A stretch of DNA of 64,000 bases from Sphingobium bisphenolivorans (GCF_000412635.1 NZ_ASTG01000024.1:20094-84093); one strand, 5' to 3'; counted from the first letter of the stretch, positions 1 through 9,823 are shown. A program made the numbers and translations. Notes: generated by a model not told the origin, from the letters alone.

Positions 1-1
1 T

Positions 2-310
2 GCCGGCGGGCACCGCAACCTGGACTGGCGGGATGGGTTCCGCGATCGGGGGCAGGCCGTCGAGCTGCTGCGGGGCGACGCTGTCCATGTGCCGGTGAAG
101 GCACCTCATTTCGTGGAAAATGGGCCCGCCGTGTCGATCAGCCTGTCGGTCACCTGGCGCTCTGAACGAAGCGTGGCGGAAGGGGAACTGCACAGCCTCA
201 ACGCCTTGCTGCGGCGGCGGAAACTGCCCACCGCCCGGATTGGCGCGCAGCCCGAGGCACAGGGCTTAAGGCGGCTGCTCTATCGCCTCATGCGGAAACT
301 GGGCGCCTGA
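2..310 (+). CDS. Cupin-like (JmjC-type) domain protein, C-terminal part
   Basis: An open frame enters from the left edge and ends at 310, giving about 102 residues of a C-terminus. The stretch reading GDAVHVPVKAPHFVENG looks like the second half of a cupin/JmjC-like barrel, where a His in an APH segment sits near the end of the fold. The tail is rich in Arg and Leu (LLRRRKL, RRLLYRLMRKLG). Proteins of this kind occur in sphingomonads next to the GNAT protein found here, which converges on it and overlaps its end by 23 bases. The N-terminal half lies outside the window, so the iron ligands cannot be checked. The family call rests on a short region. Confidence 0.55.
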   Translation, partial: AGGHRNLDWRDGFRDRGQAVELLRGDAVHVPVKAPHFVENGPAVSISLSVTWRSERSVAEGELHSLNALLRRRKLPTARIGAQPEAQGLRRLLYRLMRKLGA

Positions 311-1352
311 GCAGCCTGCGCAGCAGCGCCTCAACCTGCAGTCGGGGGCTGAACCGCTCAAGCTGCCACCATTCCAGTTGCTCCTGACAGGTGGCCAGGC
401 TCTGCTTGTAGCGGTCCTTGCCGGCGAGCAGCGAATAAAGGGCAAGGCCTTGTCCGGCATAATGATCCACGGCCGCGGCATGGCAGAGGAGGCCGGGCTT
501 GTCCTTTCCCGAGCGCGCGGCGGCGAAAGCGGACTGATAGTTCATCGCCCTGCCCCGATGCACGAAATTGACGAGAAGACCGACCAGCCCCTCGCGATCG
601 GTGAAACGGAGCAGCTCGACCTCTCCTGTGGCCAGCCCTGACGAGACAAGGGCGGCAAGAAAGCGACGAAAGCCGTCATCCTCCCACGCATTATCTGCAT
701 GGCGACCGGCATTCAGTTGCCGCATCTCCGCCAGCCAGGGCCCGACATCATCGGCGGTCGCGCGATCGATATTGGGTAAAGCCCCGCCATGCTCCTTTAC
801 CGCGCGGCGGATCTGGCTGCGGCTGTTCGCGCTTAGCAAAGACAGATAATCGGCGGCGCGCACGGCGCTTAGATCGACTTGATAGACCGGCGAGGCATCT
901 ACCCGCGTCCTCCGATGGGATGGGAAACGAAGCAGCGGCGCACCGGGGGCCACCCCGCCCAGACGCAGCACCCGCCAGTCGTTTCGGGAGGCCAGTGCGG
1001 CAAGGCTGGCCTGCGCCGCCTCTTCTTCCCGGCCCGCCAAGGTAAGGAGGCCATTATATTCCACGAAGGGACGATCGGCCGCCGGGTCACCCAATTGGTT
1101 GAGCGACAGCGTGGCCGCCGGGCCGAGCAGGCGCGGCTGCATCGCATGGCCGAACAGCGCAAGCGCGACATCCTGCCCTTCATCATCGGTAACCGCGAGC
1201 AGTTCCGGGGCCGCGCCGTAACTTTCCAACCATGCGCCGATCCATGTCCAACCCAGGAAGAAGGAAGAGTCCGCCCGCGCCTCCAGCGATCGCCAGCGAG
1301 GGCCGAGCAGCGACAGTTCGGGCAGGCGAAGGAATTGGGCGTGAAGGGCCAT
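288..1352 (-). CDS. GNAT-fold acyltransferase, BioF2/CelD-like
   Basis: The 354-residue protein fits the Acetyltransf_6 (BioF2-like, CelD/BcsL) group of large GNAT proteins. Visible marks are an N-terminal region with paired aromatic residues (FFLGWTWIGAWLESYG), a central NSRSQIRRAVKEHG segment, and a C-terminal LYSLLAGKDRYKQSL segment close to the family's usual LLAGdepYK motif. Related proteins are linked to cellulose or other exopolysaccharide clusters, but no such cluster is visible here and the substrate is unknown. The frame could extend to 1463. I chose the ATG at 1352 because the protein then begins MALHAQFLRLPEL and the longer start gives an Arg-rich leader without family character. 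Confidence 0.7.
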   Translation of the reverse strand: MALHAQFLRLPELSLLGPRWRSLEARADSSFFLGWTWIGAWLESYGAAPELLAVTDDEGQDVALALFGHAMQPRLLGPAATLSLNQLGDPAADRPFVEYNGLLTLAGREEEAAQASLAALASRNDWRVLRLGGVAPGAPLLRFPSHRRTRVDASPVYQVDLSAVRAADYLSLLSANSRSQIRRAVKEHGGALPNIDRATADDVGPWLAEMRQLNAGRHADNAWEDDGFRRFLAALVSSGLATGEVELLRFTDREGLVGLLVNFVHRGRAMNYQSAFAAARSGKDKPGLLCHAAAVDHYAGQGLALYSLLAGKDRYKQSLATCQEQLEWWQLERFSPRLQVEALLRRLLRRPVSA

Positions 1353-1401
1353 GGCGGCTCCTTGTGGCAGAGCCGCCGCGCGGGTCAAGGGATGGTCCGT
1401 T

Positions 1402-1767
1402 CTAAAGCGCGCGACGCAACGCGGGATCGACCGACCCGTCGCGACGCACGCCAGCCAGCGCAAGCTCGCGACCCATGCGGCCGGTGACGAAGCGGAACCA
1501 CATCCGGAAGTCGGCGCGCAAGGACCAGAGCGGATGACGGAAGGTCGCCGGCCGGTTCCGCTCGATCAGACCATGCCCTATCCAGGCAAAACCATAGCCC
1601 GCCAGCGGCAAAGCGGCCCCTATCCACCATCGGCCCGACAAGGGAATTGCGCCCAGCAGCAGGACGACCAGGCTGGTGCCGGCATAATGCAAAGCCCTTG
1701 TGCCGGGCCGTGCATGCTCCTGCAGATAATAGGGCCAGAAGTCCCGGAACGCCGCCTTGCCGTGCAT
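1402..1767 (-). CDS. DUF962 (Mpo1-like) small membrane protein
   Basis: This 121-residue protein begins MHGKAAFRDFWPYYLQEHARPGTRALHYAGT, matching the DUF962/Mpo1-like family in which an N-terminal F-x-x-Y-Y-x-x-H-x-x-x-x-R-x-x-H pattern precedes two or more membrane segments. Two hydrophobic stretches follow (SLVVLLLGAIPL and WWIGAALPLAGYGFAWIGHGLIE), then an ENRPATF-like turn (ERNRPATFRHPLWSLRADFRMW). The yeast member Mpo1 is a dioxygenase acting on 2-hydroxy fatty acids, and bacterial members are mostly uncharacterised. The start is the ATG at 1767 because a GGGGAGGGG ribosome-binding site sits just before it. The frame is open upstream to 1881 but without family sequence. Confidence 0.75.
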   Translation of the reverse strand: MHGKAAFRDFWPYYLQEHARPGTRALHYAGTSLVVLLLGAIPLSGRWWIGAALPLAGYGFAWIGHGLIERNRPATFRHPLWSLRADFRMWFRFVTGRMGRELALAGVRRDGSVDPALRRAL

Positions 1768-1831
1768 GTCCCCTCCCCTCAACGATCGGCCAAGCCTATC
1801 GTCCGGCATGATCGAAGTTAAGGTTTGTGCG

Positions 1832-2803
1832 TCAGACCGTGCGGCGTTCGGGAGCGAAGAGGAAATAATCATAGGCGGCACGCGCTGCCTCCGCCATGAT
1901 CCGGTCGCGGATCACATGGCCGCGATGATCCTTCATTACGAAGACCGAGATGACGAACATCCGGCCATCCGGCAGCGTAACGATGCCAGCATCATTGCCG
2001 AGGCCGTTGAGCGTCCCGGTCTTGTGCGCGATCTGCGTGCCGGGCGGCAGCATGGCGCGCAGCCGCATCTTGCCGGTCTTGCAACGATCCATGATCGAGA
2101 GCATCAGCGCCGTGCTGGAGGGCTTCAGCGCCTTGCCCTGCCGGATTGCGGAGAGCAGCTCACCCATCGCACGCGGCGTCGAGGTATCGCGCGGGTCCGT
2201 CGCGAAGGCGAGGTTGGGCATGTCGCGCGCGTTGCGTTCACCCTCCGACAGCCGCGCTTCGGCCGCCGCCTCATCACCGAAGCCGCCGCTCAGAACCTTG
2301 GCGCGGGCGAGCAGCTGCGCGGTATTGCTGTCGACCCGCAGACCCTTGATCCCCAGCGCCCGCACCCAGCCATCGACCGCCGCAGGACCGCCCGCGCGCG
2401 CGACCAATGCGTCCGTCGCCTCATTGTCGCTCTGCGTCAGCATCATGTCGAGCAGGGCGCGAACCGGCATCGAACGGCCGAGGCGCGGCAGTTGCTCGTC
2501 CAGCCCGAGCTGACCGTGATCGAGCAGCGCGAGGATCTTGCCGGCGACCGCGACCTTGTAGGTGCTCGCCATCGGAAACAGCGTGTCGCCGTTGAAGCTC
2601 AGCATCTCGCCGGAGGAAAGATCACGCACGGCGATGCCGACCGTGCCGTCGGTCAGCGCCGCGAAGCGCGAAAACTCGTTCATCAGCCGCGCCTCGGCAT
2701 CCTGCTGCACCGGGCTGCGGACGGGTCCGAACGCATCGGCGGTGGGCAAGGGGGCGAGGAACAGCCCGAGAAAGGCGATCAGCGAAGTTCGAAAGCGCGG
2801 CAT
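1832..2803 (-). CDS. Class A beta-lactamase-like serine hydrolase
   Basis: A 323-residue secreted protein with a signal peptide (MPRFRTSLIAFLGLFLAPLPTADA). The active-site S80-T-Y-K83, S125-D-N127 and a later HKTGT segment are the three signature motifs of class A beta-lactamases, and DPRDTSTPRAM marks the end of the omega loop. The normal loop pattern E-x-x-L-N is not seen: the residues before the conserved Asn read RDMPN, so the deacylating Glu166 is not obvious. It could be a weak or altered lactamase or another serine hydrolase of the same fold. The frame is open back to 3496 opposite ung, but the ATG at 2803 gives a proper signal peptide. It is divergent from ung with a 78-base gap. Confidence 0.8.
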   Translation of the reverse strand: MPRFRTSLIAFLGLFLAPLPTADAFGPVRSPVQQDAEARLMNEFSRFAALTDGTVGIAVRDLSSGEMLSFNGDTLFPMASTYKVAVAGKILALLDHGQLGLDEQLPRLGRSMPVRALLDMMLTQSDNEATDALVARAGGPAAVDGWVRALGIKGLRVDSNTAQLLARAKVLSGGFGDEAAAEARLSEGERNARDMPNLAFATDPRDTSTPRAMGELLSAIRQGKALKPSSTALMLSIMDRCKTGKMRLRAMLPPGTQIAHKTGTLNGLGNDAGIVTLPDGRMFVISVFVMKDHRGHVIRDRIMAEAARAAYDYFLFAPERRTV

Positions 2804-2881
2804 GCCGATCCTTTTCCCGATTCGGCGCGGGAGAGCAAGGGGCGTTGACAGTGCTTTGCACGACCGTCCATCACGCGCGAC

Positions 2882-3574
2882 ATGAGCGACACCATCAAAT
2901 TGGACGAGAGTTGGCGCGCGCCGCTGCTCGGCGAATTCGAGCGCCCCTATATGCAGGAGCTGAAGCGCTTTCTGGCGGATGAAAAGGCCGACGGGAAACG
3001 CATCTTCCCCAAGGGCAGCGAATATTTCCGCGCGCTTGACCTGACGCCGCTCGACAAGGTGAAAGTCGTGATCCTGGGTCAGGACCCCTATCATGGCGAG
3101 GGGCAGGCGCATGGCCTCTGCTTCAGCGTGCAGCCGGGGGTGCGCACGCCGCCGTCGCTGGTCAATATCTACAAGGAGCTGAAAAGCGACCTTGGCCTCG
3201 CGCCGCCTCGCCACGGCTTTCTGGAACATTGGGCAAGACAGGGCGTGCTGCTGCTGAACAGCGTGCTGACGGTGGAGATGGGCAAGGCCGCGTCGCACCA
3301 GAAGCGCGGATGGGAGCAGTTCACCGACGCCATCGTCCGACTGGTGAACGAGAAGAGCGAACCTGTCGTGTTCCTCCTGTGGGGCGCCTATGCGCAGCGC
3401 AAGGGCGGGTTTGTCGATCCCTCGCGCCATCTGGTGCTGAAGGCGGCGCACCCTTCCCCGCTCTCGGCGCATAACGGTTTTCTGGGCTGCCGGCACTTCT
3501 CGCAGGCCAACGCCTTTCTGGAGGAGAAGGGCCGGGGCGCGATCGACTGGGGGCTGCCGGAAGTCGTCGCCTGA
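2882..3574 (+). CDS. ung: Uracil-DNA glycosylase, family 1
   Basis: The 230-residue product is a standard family 1 uracil-DNA glycosylase, which removes uracil from DNA to begin base excision repair in the cytoplasm. The catalytic motif GQDPYH lies at residues 66-71, with D68 as the water-activating Asp. The second motif HPSPLS is at 190-195, and the uracil-pocket segment [10 protein letters not shown] is at about 123-132. Length is normal. The start gives [11 protein letters not shown] and leaves 78 bases to the divergent beta-lactamase-like gene. The gene ends just before a strong hairpin shared with the leftward adhesin gene. Confidence 0.97.
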   Translation: MSDTIKLDESWRAPLLGEFERPYMQELKRFLADEKADGKRIFPKGSEYFRALDLTPLDKVKVVILGQDPYHGEGQAHGLCFSVQPGVRTPPSLVNIYKELKSDLGLAPPRHGFLEHWARQGVLLLNSVLTVEMGKAASHQKRGWEQFTDAIVRLVNEKSEPVVFLLWGAYAQRKGGFVDPSRHLVLKAAHPSPLSAHNGFLGCRHFSQANAFLEEKGRGAIDWGLPEVVA

Positions 3575-3611
3575 AAAAAGCGCGGCTTCGGGACAGCCGC
3601 CGAAGCCGCGC
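3575..3611 (-). terminator. Hairpin terminator between ung and adhesin
   Basis: Two perfect 12-base arms (GCGCGGCTTCGG at 3580-3591 and CCGAAGCCGCGC at 3600-3611) enclose an 8-base loop. Five A residues at 3575-3579 become a T run on the minus strand, so this reads as an intrinsic terminator for the leftward adhesin operon. It may also slow rightward transcription from ung. Confidence 0.85.
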
Positions 3612-3622
3612 CCCGCTCCTTG

Positions 3623-6600
3623 TCAGACGAAGGAGGCTTGGGTGATGGCCGCGGCGTCCGTGTTGGCGAGCCGCGCCAGTATGTCACCGCTGCCGCCATC
3701 GATCAGCAGACTGTCGCTGACCGACGCGCCATTGGTAGCCGGATCACCCTGTACGATTTGCAACGAGGCGAAAGTCAGGCTGCCGGGCAGCCGCAGATGA
3801 TCGACACCCTGCTGGAAATCGGTGATCAGGTCCGCGACCGACAGGGTTTGGCCGTGCGGCGCCTCCAGAATGAAGAGGTCAGCGCCCGCGCCGCCGGTCA
3901 GCACATCGCGCCCCGCGCCGCCATCCAGCACATCGTCGCCGTCCAGCCCGCTCAGCAGATCGTTGCCGCTGTCGCCAAGCAGCAGGTCGGCGCCCGCCGT
4001 TCCCGTCAGTTGCACATCGCTGCTGATCGCCACGCCATTGGCGTCGAACGTCTGGACGAACACGCCCTCCGGCACGATCACCGGCTCGCGCACGCTGACC
4101 GTGCCGCCGATGGTGGAGCCGGGTGTCAGGCCACCAACGACCAGGATCGCCGAATAGTCATGGCCGACCAGCTGGTCGAGCAGTGCTTGCGGCACATGAT
4201 AGAGCCCCTCCGCGTCCGCCGCCACATTGGCGATGCTGATCGCGCCCGTAGGCAGCACCGTCGCATTGGCGATGCCGTTGAGGCTGATCTGCGCATCGCT
4301 CGTCGTGGTGAGCTGGATGCCGACGCTCGTGGGGGTGCCGGCAACCGCATCGATGTGGAACGCCTCGGCATGCCCAGCCGCAGCCACGACGCCAAAGCCG
4401 CCCGGCCCGACCTGCAGGCTGCTGGACGCGCTGTGCGAAGCAGCGGTGCGATCGTAGCGGATATCCTCCAGCGAATAGACGCTCACATTCGCCGTCTGAT
4501 TGGCCGCAAGCCCACTGACCGACAGAGCCAAGCGATTGTCGACAGCGAACTGGTCGAGGATCGCCTGCGTCACCTCGATCAGTCCGCCTTGCGGTATCAA
4601 GTTGACGATCTTCTGTGCCCCGTCGTCGCCCCTGCCGATCAGCGCGAAGCTGGTGCCGGCGGGTGCGCCTCCGACATAGATTTCACTCGGCTGACCCACG
4701 ATCGTGACCGAGGTCAGGAACGGGTTGAAGACGATCTGCTGTCCCACCTCCTCGGGCGCAAGCGCGTAGCTGAGGGCATAATTGCCATTGTCCAGCGCCT
4801 GGAAGTCGAAGGCGAGCGTGTCGCCGTCATTGTCGGTGAGCTGCGAAGCGATGCCCTGCAGCTGGACCACGCCGCCCTGCTTGCTGCCGTCGGCGGCGAA
4901 ACGCTGGAGAGCGAGGCCGTCGACGCTTTCGTCGCCGTCGACATCGACGATCCAGCTGACGACGAAGCCGCCACCTGCCACCGGGCTCAGGCGGAGCGCA
5001 TTGTCCTCGTCGTCGGTGGAAACCGGGGCCGTGAGGTCGAGCCGCTCGATAGCGGTGCTGACCGCATTGCCATTCGCATCAAACATCTGGACATAGACGC
5101 CTTCCGCCGCAGCCACGGGGATGCGGGCGGCGATCGTACCTGCGATCACCGAGCCGGCGGTGAGGCCGCCGACGACCAGCATCGCCGAATAGTCCTGCCC
5201 CTCCAGCTGGTCGAGCAGCGCCTGCGGCACATGATAGAAGCCGTTGGCATCGGCCGTCACATTGGAGATGCTGATCGCACCTGTCGCGAGCCGCGTCGCG
5301 TTGGCGATGCCGTTCAGGTTGAGCGCGCCATCGTCGCCCGGCGTGATCTGGATGCTGACGTTGGCGGGGGTGCCGGTAACGACATCGATGCGGAACGCTT
5401 CTGCATGGTTGGCGGTCGCGATGACGCCGAAGCCCGCCGCCCCGACCTGGAGGCTGCTCGTCACATTCTGCAGCGCTCCGGTCGGGTCATATTGCACATC
5501 CTCGCGCGAATAGACGTCCACAGTCGCCGTCTGCCCCGTGGTGAGGCCGCTCACCGACAATGTCAGGCGGTTGTCGACAGCGAACTGATCAAGAATATCC
5601 TGGGTGATCTGAATCGCGCCGCCATTGGCGACGAGCGCCACCGTCTTGGGCTGGCCGTTACTGCCCATGCCGGTCAGCGCGAAGCTGGCATTGGCCGGCG
5701 CTCCGCCGACATAGAGGTCGATGGGCTGGCCGACGATGGTGGTCGTGGTCAGGGCCGTATTGAAGAGGATATGCCGGCCCACCTCCTCCGGCTCCAGTGC
5801 GAAGGCGAGCGCATAATTGCCATTGTCAAGCGCCTGGAAGTCGAAGGCGAGCGTGTCGCCGTCATTGTCGGCCAGCTGCGGCGCGATGCCCTGCAACTGC
5901 ACGACGCCGCCCTGCTTGCTGCCGTCCGCAGCGAAGCGCTGCACTGCCAGGCCGTCCGCCTCGTCATCCACATTGGCATCGACCAGCCAGCTGACGACGA
6001 AGCCGCCGCCCGACACCGGGGTAACGCGCACCGCATTATCCTCGTCATCGGTAGAGAAGGGCGCACCGGCGATGTCGATGCGCTCGGCCGTTTCGCCGAC
6101 CGCGACACCATTGGCGTCGAAGGTCTGGACGAACACGCCCTGCGGCACCGTCACCGGCTCGCGCACGGTCACGGCGGCGGTGAGGGTCGAGCCGGCGACA
6201 AGGCCGCCCACGCTGAAGAACAGGCGGTAGTCAGCACCCGCCAACTGGTCGAGCAGCGCCTGCGGCACGGCATAGTTGCCGTTCGCGTCGGCCGTCACAT
6301 TATTGATCTGGATCGCGCCGTTCGAAAGCTTGGTGGCGTTCGCGATATTGGTCAGATCGATATTATAGTTGCCGAAACTGGGCGTGATCTGGATGCCCAC
6401 GGACCCCGGCGCATTGGACGAACTGATGATGCGCAAGCTTTCGGCATAACCAAGCGGAGTGCCGATGGCGGCGCCGGTGCCCGTCAGCTGCGTGCTGACC
6501 TCCACCTGCGAAAGCGGGCCCCGCGGGTCATATTCCTGCTCCTCCAGCGTTGCGACAGAGCCGACGACATTCTGCCCGGAGGTCAGCCCGTTGACCCTCA

Positions 6601-9600
6601 GCGAGAGTCGATTGTCATATTGGAACTGCAACAGCAGCGTCTGGTCGATCTCGATGACTTTGTTGACCGGGGTGATGTTGACGGTCTTCTGCGTGCCGTC
6701 GGTGCCCAGGCCGACCAGGACGAAGCTCGCGTTGGCGGGCGCATTGTCGATGTAGATTTGGGTCGGCTGCCCGGCAAGCAGGACGGAGGGGAAATTGGGC
6801 GACAGGACGACACCGAAGCCCGTTTCCTCCGGAGCCAGGCCATAGACCAGCGCATAACCGCCATTGTCGAGCGCCTGGAAGTCGAAGGAGAGATCGTCAT
6901 TTTCATTTTCGAGCAGTCGCTCGGAAATACCCCGGAGCAGGATGTTGCTACCCAGCTTGCTGCCGTCGGCGGCGAAACGCTGAATGGCGAGGCTGTCGGC
7001 TTCCTCGCCGCCGTCCACTACCCAGCTGACGGCAAAGCCGCCACTCGGCAGCGCCGTCAGCCGCAGCGCATTATCCTCGTCGTCGCTGTCGATCGGCGCG
7101 GTGGCCCCGTCTATGCGGCCGGCGGTATCGACAATCGGGGCTGTGGTGTAGAAATATTGGCCGGTCGCAGACGGCGCGCTGCTGTTGCCGGCGGCGTCCG
7201 TCGCCACTGCCGAGTAGCGTATCGCGCCCTCGCCAAGCTGGGCGATCTCGGCAGCGCTGAGCGCAACCGAGAAGGTCGTGCCGGCAATGACCGCCTGCTT
7301 GACCAGTGTCTGCGCGCCGACGAACGTCAGCGTGACACTGCTGCCGGCCTCCACCGTACCGGTTATGGTCGTGCCGTCGGCTGCTTCCCGCGCGGTCAGC
7401 AGCGCGCCGTCGGTCAGCGCCAATGCGGTCGGCGCGGTCGGCGGGGTCGTATCGAGCGTGACGATGGCGGGCAGCGAGGGCTGGCCCACGAGGCCGGCGG
7501 CGGAGACGAAGGAAGCCGTGATAGACTTGGCGCCATCTGCGCCCAACTCTGCGGCCGAGATGGCGATGGCGATCGAGCCGGTCGCGCCGGCGGCCGGGAT
7601 GTCGGAGGCGGTCAGGACGATCGACTTGACTAGCGTGCCGCCGATCGAGAGGCGCAGCGTGTCGCCGGCCGCTACACCCGTGGAGGCGGCGTAGGTTACC
7701 GTCACCACCGATCCGTCGCTAGCTTCCGCCGCGGATATACGGGCGCCGTCATCGACCACGGGGCGGTCGGGCGCGCCAGGCGCGTTGGCGGCAGTTTCGG
7801 TGGGAACGATCACCTCCACCTGCGCGGCGGCGGCATCGATCTTCTCGCCGAGTGCCGCGCCCTGATAGCCGCTGCTGTCGAGCGCGGTACCACTGCCAAT
7901 GGCCCCGCTCACATCATTGGCGAGCGTCTGTTGCGCGACGATCTGCGAGCTGGCGACAGCGGCGAGCGTGTCGAGCGCGCTGGTGCCGCTGGCCTGCTCG
8001 ACCGAATCGTTGACGCTGGCAAGCGAACTGCTGATCGCCGCCGCCTGGGCCGTGATGGCGCTGCCGGCCGTCGAACCGCTGGCGTCTGCCACCGCTTGCA
8101 CGATCTGGCTGAGCGTCGCGCTGCTCGACAGGTCAACGGCGCCGCCGGCGTCGATCTGCTCGACAATGGCGGCGACGGCGGCGGTGAGCCCGGTCTGCGC
8201 CCCGCCCGCAGCGCCCGCAGCCTCGCTCGCGCTCGCCATCACGGTCAGGATGTTGGCGACCTGGATCGCGGCCTTCTGCACCGCCACGGCGTTCGCCAGC
8301 GCGGCCGCGTCGGTGGATTGCGCCACCACGGCGATCGGATCGAAGCTCTTGAGGTCGAGCGCGGCGTCAAGTCCCAGCGCCGCCTTCACCTTTGCTTCGG
8401 CATCGGAAATCTGTGCCGCGCTGGCGCCCGATCCGGCGAGCGCTTCCACCAAGGTGGTGAGCGGCGTGACGACGGTCGAACCTTCAGGAGCGCTCAGCTG
8501 CCCTTCGAAGGCGATGCCGGTCGAAATGTCGGTCGTGAGATTGGTGCCGTTGCCAGCGACCAGCGGGGCCAGCACGATCCGGCCGGTCCCGAACAGATTG
8601 GCGAAATTGCCTAAGGCATCGGTGCTCGTGTGATATTCGGCGGTGAACTGCCCGTCGCCATTGGCATCGACGAAAGTCTCGCCCGCGTCACGCAGGCCGT
8701 TATTGTTGCTGTCGGTGAAGGCCTCATGATCCCACACCCCGTCATTGTCCGCATCGCGGAACACCAGCGCGTTGGCGATATAGCCGTCGATGGCCTGCCC
8801 GCTGCTGCCCGGATCGAAATTGACGCCGAGCGTAGCGGCGGTCGAGGCGTTCCCCGCAATGTCGGTGAAGGCACCCCCGGCCAGCGAAATGGCGATCGGT
8901 CCAGGCTGGGTGGCAGTGGGCGTCAGCGTGGCGGTATAGACGTTGGGGTTGGTGGGCGAGACGGCGAGGCCACTCAGCATGCCGCCGCTGATGCTGACAT
9001 CGCTGGCGGTGAAACCGGCCGGCGCTTCGCTGAAGCTGAAGGTGAGGGTCGCGGTCTGGCCCAGCAGGAGGGTGGCGGGCGCGGCGCTGATCGCGACGGT
9101 CGGTGCGGTGGTATCTACCGTGATCGCCAACGCGGACGACATCGTGCTGACATTGCCCGCCTTGTCGGTCGCAGTGGCGGTGAGATTATGCACGCCTTGC
9201 GCCAGGGTGATGTCGATGCTGAAGCTGCCGTTGCTGCCGACGAGCACCGAGCCCAGGCTGGTGGTGCCGTCGCGCAGCGTTACCGTGGAGCCTGCCTCGG
9301 CATTGCCGGTGATGGTCAGCGCGCTGCCCTGGCTGGTAATCCGGTCGCTGCTGGAAACGCCGCTATCGTCCGCGGCGGCAAGCGCCAAGGCTGAGGGCGC
9401 GGCCGGCGCAGTGCTGTCCTTCTTGCCGCCGCCGCCACCTCCACCGGCTGCCGCAGCGACGCCGCCCGCCACTGCCAGACCGCCGAGGATCCCGTAGGCA
9501 AGACCATGCCCGCCGCTGCCCTCGACAGCCGCGGGCGCCGCCGATCCTGCAGCGGAACCCGCCGCTGCCTCCTGTGCCGCGGGAGCGCCGCTCATGTCGC

Positions 9601-9823
9601 CCAGAACCGTGCTTGACGGCGCAAAATAGGCGTCGGGCAACTGGACCGTCACCTCCGAACCGTGCCGCACATAATGCGCGTCATCGACCGTCTTGCCGGT
9701 GGCTTCATCGATGACGGTGACAAGGGCATCCTTGTCGGCAGCCACGATGTTGGCGCCCTTGGCGAGCGCGACCGTGCGGATCAGCTTTCCCGATTTGGTC
9801 GAAATCCTGGCAACGATCTTCAT
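3623..9823 (-). CDS. BapA-type giant repetitive adhesin, type I secreted
   Basis: This 2066-residue surface protein ends a leftward operon with its own type I exporter. Order of parts: a BapA-like N-terminal domain (about residues 1-80, starting MKIVARISTKSGKLIRTVAL); a Gly/Ala-rich stretch with a run of Gly near residue 130; two Ig-like domains (about 140-335); an Asp-rich EF-hand-like section near 355-390 (DADNDGVWD, DSNNNGLRD, DANGDGQF); an Ala-rich helical section; more Ig-like domains; three tandem units of about 345 residues from about 911; RTX-like GGxGxDxL repeats near 1940-1985; and a C-terminal secretion region. It probably works in cell adhesion and biofilm formation with Ca2+. A good AGGGGAG site precedes the ATG. 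Confidence 0.88.
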   Translation of the reverse strand: MKIVARISTKSGKLIRTVALAKGANIVAADKDALVTVIDEATGKTVDDAHYVRHGSEVTVQLPDAYFAPSSTVLGDMSGAPAAQEAAAGSAAGSAAPAAVEGSGGHGLAYGILGGLAVAGGVAAAAGGGGGGGKKDSTAPAAPSALALAAADDSGVSSSDRITSQGSALTITGNAEAGSTVTLRDGTTSLGSVLVGSNGSFSIDITLAQGVHNLTATATDKAGNVSTMSSALAITVDTTAPTVAISAAPATLLLGQTATLTFSFSEAPAGFTASDVSISGGMLSGLAVSPTNPNVYTATLTPTATQPGPIAISLAGGAFTDIAGNASTAATLGVNFDPGSSGQAIDGYIANALVFRDADNDGVWDHEAFTDSNNNGLRDAGETFVDANGDGQFTAEYHTSTDALGNFANLFGTGRIVLAPLVAGNGTNLTTDISTGIAFEGQLSAPEGSTVVTPLTTLVEALAGSGASAAQISDAEAKVKAALGLDAALDLKSFDPIAVVAQSTDAAALANAVAVQKAAIQVANILTVMASASEAAGAAGGAQTGLTAAVAAIVEQIDAGGAVDLSSSATLSQIVQAVADASGSTAGSAITAQAAAISSSLASVNDSVEQASGTSALDTLAAVASSQIVAQQTLANDVSGAIGSGTALDSSGYQGAALGEKIDAAAAQVEVIVPTETAANAPGAPDRPVVDDGARISAAEASDGSVVTVTYAASTGVAAGDTLRLSIGGTLVKSIVLTASDIPAAGATGSIAIAISAAELGADGAKSITASFVSAAGLVGQPSLPAIVTLDTTPPTAPTALALTDGALLTAREAADGTTITGTVEAGSSVTLTFVGAQTLVKQAVIAGTTFSVALSAAEIAQLGEGAIRYSAVATDAAGNSSAPSATGQYFYTTAPIVDTAGRIDGATAPIDSDDEDNALRLTALPSGGFAVSWVVDGGEEADSLAIQRFAADGSKLGSNILLRGISERLLENENDDLSFDFQALDNGGYALVYGLAPEETGFGVVLSPNFPSVLLAGQPTQIYIDNAPANASFVLVGLGTDGTQKTVNITPVNKVIEIDQTLLLQFQYDNRLSLRVNGLTSGQNVVGSVATLEEQEYDPRGPLSQVEVSTQLTGTGAAIGTPLGYAESLRIISSSNAPGSVGIQITPSFGNYNIDLTNIANATKLSNGAIQINNVTADANGNYAVPQALLDQLAGADYRLFFSVGGLVAGSTLTAAVTVREPVTVPQGVFVQTFDANGVAVGETAERIDIAGAPFSTDDEDNAVRVTPVSGGGFVVSWLVDANVDDEADGLAVQRFAADGSKQGGVVQLQGIAPQLADNDGDTLAFDFQALDNGNYALAFALEPEEVGRHILFNTALTTTTIVGQPIDLYVGGAPANASFALTGMGSNGQPKTVALVANGGAIQITQDILDQFAVDNRLTLSVSGLTTGQTATVDVYSREDVQYDPTGALQNVTSSLQVGAAGFGVIATANHAEAFRIDVVTGTPANVSIQITPGDDGALNLNGIANATRLATGAISISNVTADANGFYHVPQALLDQLEGQDYSAMLVVGGLTAGSVIAGTIAARIPVAAAEGVYVQMFDANGNAVSTAIERLDLTAPVSTDDEDNALRLSPVAGGGFVVSWIVDVDGDESVDGLALQRFAADGSKQGGVVQLQGIASQLTDNDGDTLAFDFQALDNGNYALSYALAPEEVGQQIVFNPFLTSVTIVGQPSEIYVGGAPAGTSFALIGRGDDGAQKIVNLIPQGGLIEVTQAILDQFAVDNRLALSVSGLAANQTANVSVYSLEDIRYDRTAASHSASSSLQVGPGGFGVVAAAGHAEAFHIDAVAGTPTSVGIQLTTTSDAQISLNGIANATVLPTGAISIANVAADAEGLYHVPQALLDQLVGHDYSAILVVGGLTPGSTIGGTVSVREPVIVPEGVFVQTFDANGVAISSDVQLTGTAGADLLLGDSGNDLLSGLDGDDVLDGGAGRDVLTGGAGADLFILEAPHGQTLSVADLITDFQQGVDHLRLPGSLTFASLQIVQGDPATNGASVSDSLLIDGGSGDILARLANTDAAAITQASFV
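4000..7110 (-). repeat. Three tandem 1.03-kb repeats inside the adhesin gene
   Basis: Three units of about 1035 bases run in tandem, with near-identical blocks spaced 1033 and 1043 bases apart (for example the FDFQALDNG coding block near 4800, 5830 and 6875). Each unit opens with an Asp-rich DSDDEDNA or STDDEDNA segment, then AADGSKxG, a QFxxDNRL segment, and a VPQALLDQL segment. The two units nearer the C-terminus (3' end) are more alike than the first. The order of divergence suggests the array grew by duplication toward the C-terminal end. Copy number could vary by recombination. Confidence 0.85.

Noticed and set aside
4000..7110. CRISPR-like array
   Set aside because: The repeats are about 1 kb, coding and in frame, with no short repeat-spacer pattern here or elsewhere in the window.
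3620..7633. A 1337-residue open frame on the plus strand
   Set aside because: It is the antisense shadow of the adhesin gene. The repeats on the minus strand give clear domain sequence, while this frame is rich in Arg, Asp and Gln without domains.
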